64,000 nucleotides of DNA from Solen grandis (taxonomy: Eukaryota; Mollusca; Bivalvia; Adapedonta; Solenidae): positions 65,313,223-65,377,222 of the forward strand of contig CM037784.1 in NCBI GenBank assembly GCA_021229015.1. Direction: 5' to 3'. The notes beneath the pieces were generated by a model. The model was not told where the DNA came from and did no database searches. It saw only the letters and a list, made by a program, of their open reading frames with translations. Both the position numbers and the translations under genes were made by a program. Each line of letters begins with the position of its first letter. The first letter of the stretch is position 1. Below, in pieces: positions 58,643 to 64,000 of this stretch.

Positions 58643-59421
58643 TGTAGCCGAGGCGCTGTTAAGGAAAACCACACACACGTCAGGTTCACGAACAAAATAC
58701 GAACAAACACTTTAAATGATATGATATAAATTAAATTAGCCAAAATAAAACTTAAATTTCAGGATAACTCCATAACTCGATATCTTAACTTTTCAGCCGG
58801 AATTGATTAACAGCGAACAAAGTACAAAATGGAATCATATATATATACACACCAGGATAGGTATCCAGTGGTCTCTATTGTTTCATTAAATACCTTCTTT
58901 TTCTCATTAAATTAATTCTTAGAAATTAAGAATATGGCGAGTCAAGGTCGACGACCAGAGAAAGAGTAAGGTTAGTTAGTTTCGAGGAGAGAAGAGGTGG
59001 GAACCCATTTTAAAACCTCGTGCAGCACACATTTTCACTCACTCTCAAGTCATATCCAAATAAGGAAATATTTCCAAATAAAATACTTAATTTTCATACG
59101 AGACAGGTCACAAGTTGAACAAGGTACAAAACAAGAATGACTTGTACTTCATGAAGGTATATCTCTGACACAAACAGTGTAAATACAAATACGCCCATCA
59201 AAGTAAGCATCTACATCGAAAGAAAACATAAATCCAATAGAAATATAAAATTGTTCTATAGAAATCCATAGCAATATATAGGGATAAAAGCCACGGTAAT
59301 AAATAAGCGTTAACAACAAAACAGGCATTTCTATATAAACCGTAGAATATAGTGACGTCATATAAAATTTAAACAATGACGTCATTTATATAAGTATATA
59401 TAAATTAAACCTTTTGTAACA
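58643..59421 (-). mobile_element. LTR-like block with adjacent primer-binding site
   Basis: On the reverse strand the block begins TGTTACAAAAGG (59421) and ends CGGCTACA (58643), the TG...CA ends of an LTR, followed by aa and a lysine primer-binding site starting TGG. Near its start are two TGACGTCA sites and tatataaa/tttatatag TATA-like motifs, as expected for a U3 promoter. It is 779 bases. No gag or pol follows on the reverse strand and no second LTR is visible, so it is a lone LTR-plus-PBS remnant. The plus-strand BEL/Pao coding remnant 300 bases away is in the other orientation and is probably unrelated, though TG...CA ends read both ways. Confidence 0.5.
59353..59384. promoter_or_regulatory. 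Paired CRE palindromes in the LTR-like block
   Basis: TGACGTCA at 59353-59360 and again at 59377-59384, 24 bases apart and so close to two helical turns. TATA-like tatataagtatatataaa flanks them on one side and atttttatatgacg (reverse strand) on the other. CREB/ATF sites are common LTR enhancers. Function is inferred. Confidence 0.4.
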
Positions 59422-59723
59422 GAGCACCACTTGATAAGAGTTTAACTATTAACTGCCAAGCATTAAGTCTTATCTACTTATCTATTTGTTTTACTTTTTA
59501 GTAATAGAGTTATGAAAACTGATACTGTCAACCTAAATAGCAAACTACTTTGTATCATCATTAATCAAAAGGCAAACTATTCCGCGGTTTTCTCATGAAA
59601 TAAACTTAATTAATTCTACGGATGTTTAGCACTAGGAAGAATGCTTTCTTTTATGGTGAAAACGTATCTTTTTTCATATCTGTGACACTTTTTAGCGGTA
59701 TTATTTCTTAAAATTAAGGTTTA

Positions 59724-60141
59724 GCAGCAACTGAACTCTCAAAGTTTCTTGTTAAAAAGGACTTGTTGTTTTCAAGACTCACTGCATTTAATGATGCTCC
59801 TGAAAAATATGTGTCATGGAAGTCAAGTTTTAAAGGCATAGTTCAAGAAATGGAGGTTACTGAAAAGGAAGAAATGGACCTTTTGATAAAATGCGCCGAG
59901 CATTAAAGCTGCAAATGTTAATAATCCAAAACATGGACTTTCAAATTTATTGTCAAGACTTGATGAACGTTATGGTTCGCCGGAAATGGTGGAAGCCACT
60001 TTAAAAGTGAAAATAGACAAATTTCCTAATCTTGCAACAAAGGACTATGGCAAACTCTATGAACTCAGTGACCTACTTTCAGAAACTGAATCCATTATGG
60101 AAGACCGGACCATCACTGACAGAATGCAACCAAATCCCTGA
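59724..60141 (+). pseudogene. BEL/Pao gag fragment (DUF1759-like)
   Basis: The frame from 59724 includes FLVKKDLLFSRLTAFNDAPE and YVSWKSSFKGIVQEM, the Phe...Trp-x-x-Phe pattern of the DUF1759 gag region that builds the particle. It breaks at a TAA (59904-59906). A shifted frame carries on with NNPKHGLSNLLSRLDERYG to a TGA at 60139. The N-terminus and the CCHC zinc knuckle expected after this region are absent. Confidence 0.75.
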
Positions 60142-60145
60142 TATT

Positions 60146-61462
60146 AAGGAAGGAATTCCGACTCCCAAGGTGACTATGCAACAACCACACCTGAGCGACG
60201 TTTGTAGTAAAATTCCGGAGTTGAATGATTCGGCAGAGATTTTGCTGCTTATAGGTAGAGACCTAATCGAAGCCCATCACGTACTAAAACAGAGGACTGG
60301 TCCAAGAGGTTCACTGTAAGCACAGAAATTGCCATTAGAATGGGTTGTGATTGGAGAGACATGCCTTGGCAAAGTTCACCAGCCAATGATAAATGTAAAG
60401 AAAACCTCCAATCACAGTGATGGAAGACATTCCCTGTTTCCAGAGTGCGAAAATAAGTTTGTTCTGAAAGACATCCTCGGGGAGCCGAAATCAGATATTG
60501 GTGTTCAGGTATTCCAGATATCAGAAGAGGATGAAAGACTTGGTATGTCTAGAAATGACAGAGACATTTTAGAGATTATGAATAGAGAAATCAAGAAGGA
60601 TGACAATGGTCACTGGAATGCGCCATTGCTATTTTGTCGCAATAGACCGAGACTTCCAAACAATAGGAACATGGCACTCACCAGAACGCATACCTTAATA
60701 AATTCTCTGAAGAAAAATGCCTCAAAGCAGAATCATTTTCTAGGGTTCATGAAGAAAATGTTTGACAATGGACATGCTGAAGTTGCAGACCCACTTACAT
60801 CGGACACAGAATGTTGGTACTTACCTATCTTTGGCATTTATCACCCAAAGAAGAGGGATCAAATACGAGTAGTCTTCGACTCTTCGGCAAAACATATTGG
60901 TGTGTCATTGAACGGAGTATTAATGGCTGGCCCAGACTTGAATAATAGTTTGCTTGGCATACTAATGAGATTTCGTAGTGACCCAATTGCTGTTTCTGGA
61001 GACATACAACAGATGTTCTATCAATTTTATGTTGATGAAAATGACCGTGACTTTTTACGTTTCTTTTGGTTCAGAGACAACAATCCTGATCTGCCCTTAA
61101 TCGAGTACAGAATGTGCGTTCATGTGTTCGGGAACAGTCATTCCCCTGCAATAGCCACGTATGGACTCAGGAAAAGTGCAAGATCAGTAGAGGATGATTA
61201 CGGTTCGGATGTTGTAGATTTTGTCGAAAACAATTTCTACGTAGATGATGGCCTTACGTCCCTGCAGTCTGTACCTGAAGCTATTGACTTAATTCAGAGG
61301 ACACAAAATGCATTATCAGAAGGAGGCAACCTAAGACTTCACAAAATAGCTTCTAATAGTAGACAAGTAGTCAATGCCTTTCCCAGAGAAGATCTGTCAG
61401 GGGATCTGAAAGATTTATATGTTGGGAGTGAAGGGTTGCCGTTCAACGTAGTTTGGGACTGA
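60146..61462 (+). pseudogene. BEL/Pao protease tail and reverse transcriptase
   Basis: One frame with a single TAA (60317-60319). Before it, ILLLIGRDLIEAHHV is the end of the retropepsin-like DUF1758 domain; the Asp-Thr/Ser-Gly active site is missing. After it, LPLEWVVIGETCLGKVH leads to reverse transcriptase: RVVFDSSAKHIGVSLN near 60875-60920, SGDIQQMFYQFYV near 60999-61035 with the first catalytic Asp, and NFYVDDGLTS near 61231-61260, the YVDD metal-binding pair. The polymerase core is the best preserved part, with all three Asp residues present. A frame change near 61445 precedes the stop. Confidence 0.85.
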
Positions 61463-62384
61463 ATTGGAACTTGGAATTGGACACCTTTGCATTCAAAATG
61501 ATACAAATACCAGACTATGCACAAAAAGAGGTATTCTTTCAATGCTGAATAGCCTATTTGATCCCTTAGAATTTATCTCCCCAATTGTGGTCAATGGTAG
61601 AATTATCATGAGACACGTTATGTCAGGGTCAGTTGACTGGGATCAGCCTCTTGGTATTGAAACAAGAGACCGTTGGACAAAATGGTGTGAATCATTGAAA
61701 CGCTTTGAACATTTGAACATTCCACGTACTTACCTCAATGGGTCACTTTCTTCTACTACTCTCCAGGAAGTACATATTTTTTCTGATGCATCAGAAAAGG
61801 CAATAGCTTGTGCTGCATACTTGAAAACAACCGATACATACGGAGAAGTCAGCGTTGGTTTTGTCTCCGGAAAGACAAAGGTGGCACCAAAACATGGGCA
61901 TACAATCCCAAGGTTGGAGCTTTGTGCAGCCGTGATGGCAGTTGAAGTTGCAGACGTCGTTTCTGAACATTTGCATATGCCAATAAAGCAAATGAGGTTT
62001 TATACTGATAGCCGTGTTGTATTGGGCTACCTGTATAATCGCCTGAAGAGATTTTATGTCTATGTTGAAAATAGGGTCAGCAGGATATTGAAGTCAACCA
62101 ACCCAGAACAATTGGAATTATGTTCCTACCAACGAGAATCCTGCAGACCTTGGGATAAGGCCCACTCCAGCTGAGACACTCCAGAATAGTCCGTGGCTTA
62201 CCGGGCCAAGTTTTTTGCAGTCCAGCCATATGCCGCCACTTGAAATTGAGCCCTTTGAAATACATAATCCAGCTGATGATCCGGAGATCCGGCCGGTTAC
62301 AGTATGGGCCATGAAGTCAGACGTTTCTCCAGCAGAGTCTGTGATAACTTGTAATTTTGTATCATTTTCTAGCTGGAAAAACTA
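61447..62384 (+). pseudogene. BEL/Pao A17 connection and RNase H region
   Basis: The short frame from 61447 (RSLGLNWNLELDTFAFK) shifts near 61530 into RGILSMLNSLFDPLEFISP. The RNase H core follows: FSDASEKAIACAAYLK, PRLELCAAVMAVEVA and FYTDSRVVLGYL, holding the expected Asp, Glu and Asp. Another shift near 62112 leads into NENPADLGIRPT, a hallmark of this protein, and the frame ends at TAG near 62382. Confidence 0.82.
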
Positions 62385-62394
62385 GTCAGTGCCA

Positions 62395-63404
62395 TTGTTG
62401 TTTTGAAACGTCACTTACGTAATATGTACAATAAACGACACAACATTCTTTCTCAAGATGTGTGTTCTCAGAAGGTTGAGTTTCAGACAATTGCTAAAGA
62501 CTTTGTTATCAAACTTGTCCAAGACGAAAGGTATTCTCCAGAAATAAAATCTCTTAAGAGTAGGAATCACATTAAAAAGCTGTGCTGTGTTATTTACCTG
62601 CCTGACATCACGTGCAGTTCATATTGAAGTGATAGAAGAGATGACCAGCAGTTCATTTGTAAATGCCCTGAGAAGATTTACTAGCATTCGGGGAAAGGTG
62701 AAAACCTACAGGTCTGACAGGGGGAGCAATTTTGCTGGAGCATTGGACGATTTAGGCGTTAGTGTAAACAAAGACGTGAAACATTATCTGGACCAAGAAG
62801 AAGCTGTCTGGTTTCTGAATCCTCTCACCGAGGCGGAGTATCGGAACGGATGATAGGTATAACAAGAAGAATTCTGGATTCGATGCTGCAAGACATACCA
62901 GGTGGAGACCTAACTCATGAGGTGCTGATCACCTTCATGGCGGAAGTATCAGCTATCATTAACTCTATACCATTAGTGCCATTGTCTTCAGAACCCTGTG
63001 ATCCAACACCGTTAAGTCCTTCTCTTTTACTTATCCAGAAAAGTGACTGTGTTGTTGATGTGGTGATTCCTTCGGACATCAAAGATAAGTTTCGCGCGCA
63101 GTTGAAAAGAGAGCAGATTCTTGCTGAACGATTCTGGAAAAGGTGGCGGTCAGAATACCTTCAAACCCTTCAACTGAGGAGGAAGTGGACATCTCAACAA
63201 AGAGAATTTAAGTGTGGTGATGTTGTGATGCTTCGAGATAAACAAACACTGAGAAATATGTGACCATTAGGAGTAATAACTCAAGTAGTTTCGAGTGGTG
63301 ATGGACTTATTCGGACTGCAGAAGTTCGCACAATCGGGGCCAATGGAAAACCTTCTACTTACACACGCCCAGTAAATGAGATGGTCTTGCTTGTTCCATC
63401 ATAG
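62395..63404 (+). pseudogene. BEL/Pao integrase and C-terminal DUF5641 fragment
   Basis: A pre-integrase stretch (KDFVIKLVQDERYSPEIKSL) is followed at once by integrase-core sequence TCLTSRAVHIEVIEEM and KTYRSDRGSNFAGALDDL. The zinc-binding HHCC region and the strand holding the first catalytic Asp are deleted, the second Asp is present, and the segment with the catalytic Glu is lost to a frame break near 62825-62850. MIGITRRILDSMLQD and FMAEVSAIINS then precede the DUF5641 part (WRSEYLQTLQLRRKW, FKCGDVVMLRDK), which has a TGA at 63261 but stays open after it to TAG 63402. Confidence 0.82.
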
Positions 63405-63405
63405 A

Positions 63406-63849
63406 CTATTCAACTTCATTGTTTAAGATGCCTTTAAAGAGACAGAAGATTGTAAAGCTAACTATGTCTGTCAGGAAAGGTTGTTTGTTACTCTGCTGTA
63501 ACTGTATGAGGATTAGATTTCAGGGGTTGTTTTAATATGAAAGACTTACCTTTAATAATTAGATCACATATTACACATTTTGAATGCAGTTTGCAATATT
63601 AAATGTTTTTCAGAAAAGTGCCTTTTAAGATTGAATTTTTGAAAATTGGCATTTATGATTTTTGTTAAGTTTAAGAGTTATGATAAGTTTGACAGGTCTC
63701 TGTTAAGGTTTTTTACCATCTCTATTGCGTTATTTTGAATTTTAAGTCATTTAGATTTTTAATAGGATAAGTAAACATTTTGTATGTTATATCCTTTTTG
63801 TGGATAGTTAATGTATATATCTTAAGCCATTTTATATCAAATATATTAA
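63406..63849 (+). other. 3' flank of BEL/Pao element, possible LTR start
   Basis: A purine-rich aaagagacagaag occurs at 63436-63448 and caggggt at 63521, followed by TGTTTTAATATG at 63528. This is a plausible polypurine tract and LTR start, unverified because the matching 5' LTR is not in the window. Confidence 0.3.
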
Positions 63850-64000
63850 TAAGTCATAGTCATGCTGATATAGGCATCAGTCACAGTCATGCTGATATAG
63901 TCATCAGTCATAGTCATGCTAACATAGTCATCAGTCAGTTATGCTGATATAGTCATTAGTCATAGTCATGCTGATATAGTCATTAGTCATAGTCATGCTG
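63850..64000. repeat. 27-bp tandem array running off the window
   Basis: Units of agtcatagtcatgctgatat plus agtcatc repeat about six times (catgct at 63861, 63888, 63915, about 63940, 63967, 63994). One unit is 2 bases short. It may sit inside the element's 3' LTR. Confidence 0.85.

Larger units (their letters stand above)
59715..63405 (+). mobile_element. Defective BEL/Pao LTR retrotransposon
   Basis: Coding remnants occur in BEL/Pao order: gag-like DUF1759 segment, protease tail, reverse transcriptase, Pao-type A17/RNase H region, integrase, and the DUF5641-type C-terminus ending at 63402-63404. Breaks include several frame changes, at least two in-frame stops, and internal deletions that remove the zinc knuckle, the protease active site and the integrase zinc-binding region. 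No 5' LTR was found directly upstream, so the 5' end is probably truncated. The copy cannot move by itself. Codon composition is richer in G+C than the flanks. Confidence 0.85.

Noticed and set aside
58496..58678. Reverse-strand 60-codon frame with GTRTHDPR
   Set aside because: It is the complement of the tRNA-like sequence; this peptide is a known artefact of translating tRNA-derived DNA.
58643..59421. LTR of the BEL/Pao element in plus orientation
   Set aside because: The TG...CA ends read both ways, but the only primer-binding site adjoins the left end, which fits the minus orientation. No TGG-type site follows 59421.

Overview
This is an AT-rich, intron-rich stretch of an animal nuclear genome. 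Coding signal is sparse and transposable-element debris is dense. The element mix points to a marine bivalve mollusc. It includes non-autonomous elements with hairpin ends and internal tandem repeats, several tRNA-derived SINE families, BEL/Pao-type and non-LTR remnants, and an exon of the CXorf38-like (DUF4559) family that bivalves expand. The organism is inferred from element style only. No prokaryotic or organellar signal was seen.

Layout. 0-5 kb: a decayed YqaJ-type exonuclease fragment, then the 3' end of an unrecognised gene (three small phase-0 exons, stop, AATAAA), with a TATA box and a possible alternative first exon inside it. 6-18.7 kb: three composite hairpin-ended elements. Two of them (11-14.7 and 15.9-18.6 kb) have an inverted copy of the same kind of element nested inside. 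18.7-23.7 kb: a DUF4559-like exon broken by two frameshifts, a possible promoter and first exon next to a 100-base assembly gap, a 28-bp tandem array, a 63-bp tandem array, and the last two exons of a membrane-protein gene. The 63-bp array looks like repeated copies of that gene's own splice acceptor and exon start.

24-58 kb is mostly unassigned AT-rich DNA. It holds SINE copies (three with visible target duplications), two TA-flanked MITEs, non-LTR retrotransposon remnants, microsatellites, three old duplicated segments and a few weak exon candidates. One duplicated segment supplies a natural empty site for a MITE. 58.5-59.4 kb: a reverse-strand LTR-like block, followed by a lysine-tRNA primer-binding site that continues into most of a whole tRNA. 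59.7-63.4 kb: a defective BEL/Pao retrotransposon with gag, protease remnant, reverse transcriptase, RNase H and integrase in order but with many breaks. A 27-bp tandem array runs off the right end.

No complete intact gene can be defended. The best host-gene evidence is the 908-3258 and 22447-23406 exon sets and the DUF4559 exon. All homology statements come from motif recognition without a database search.
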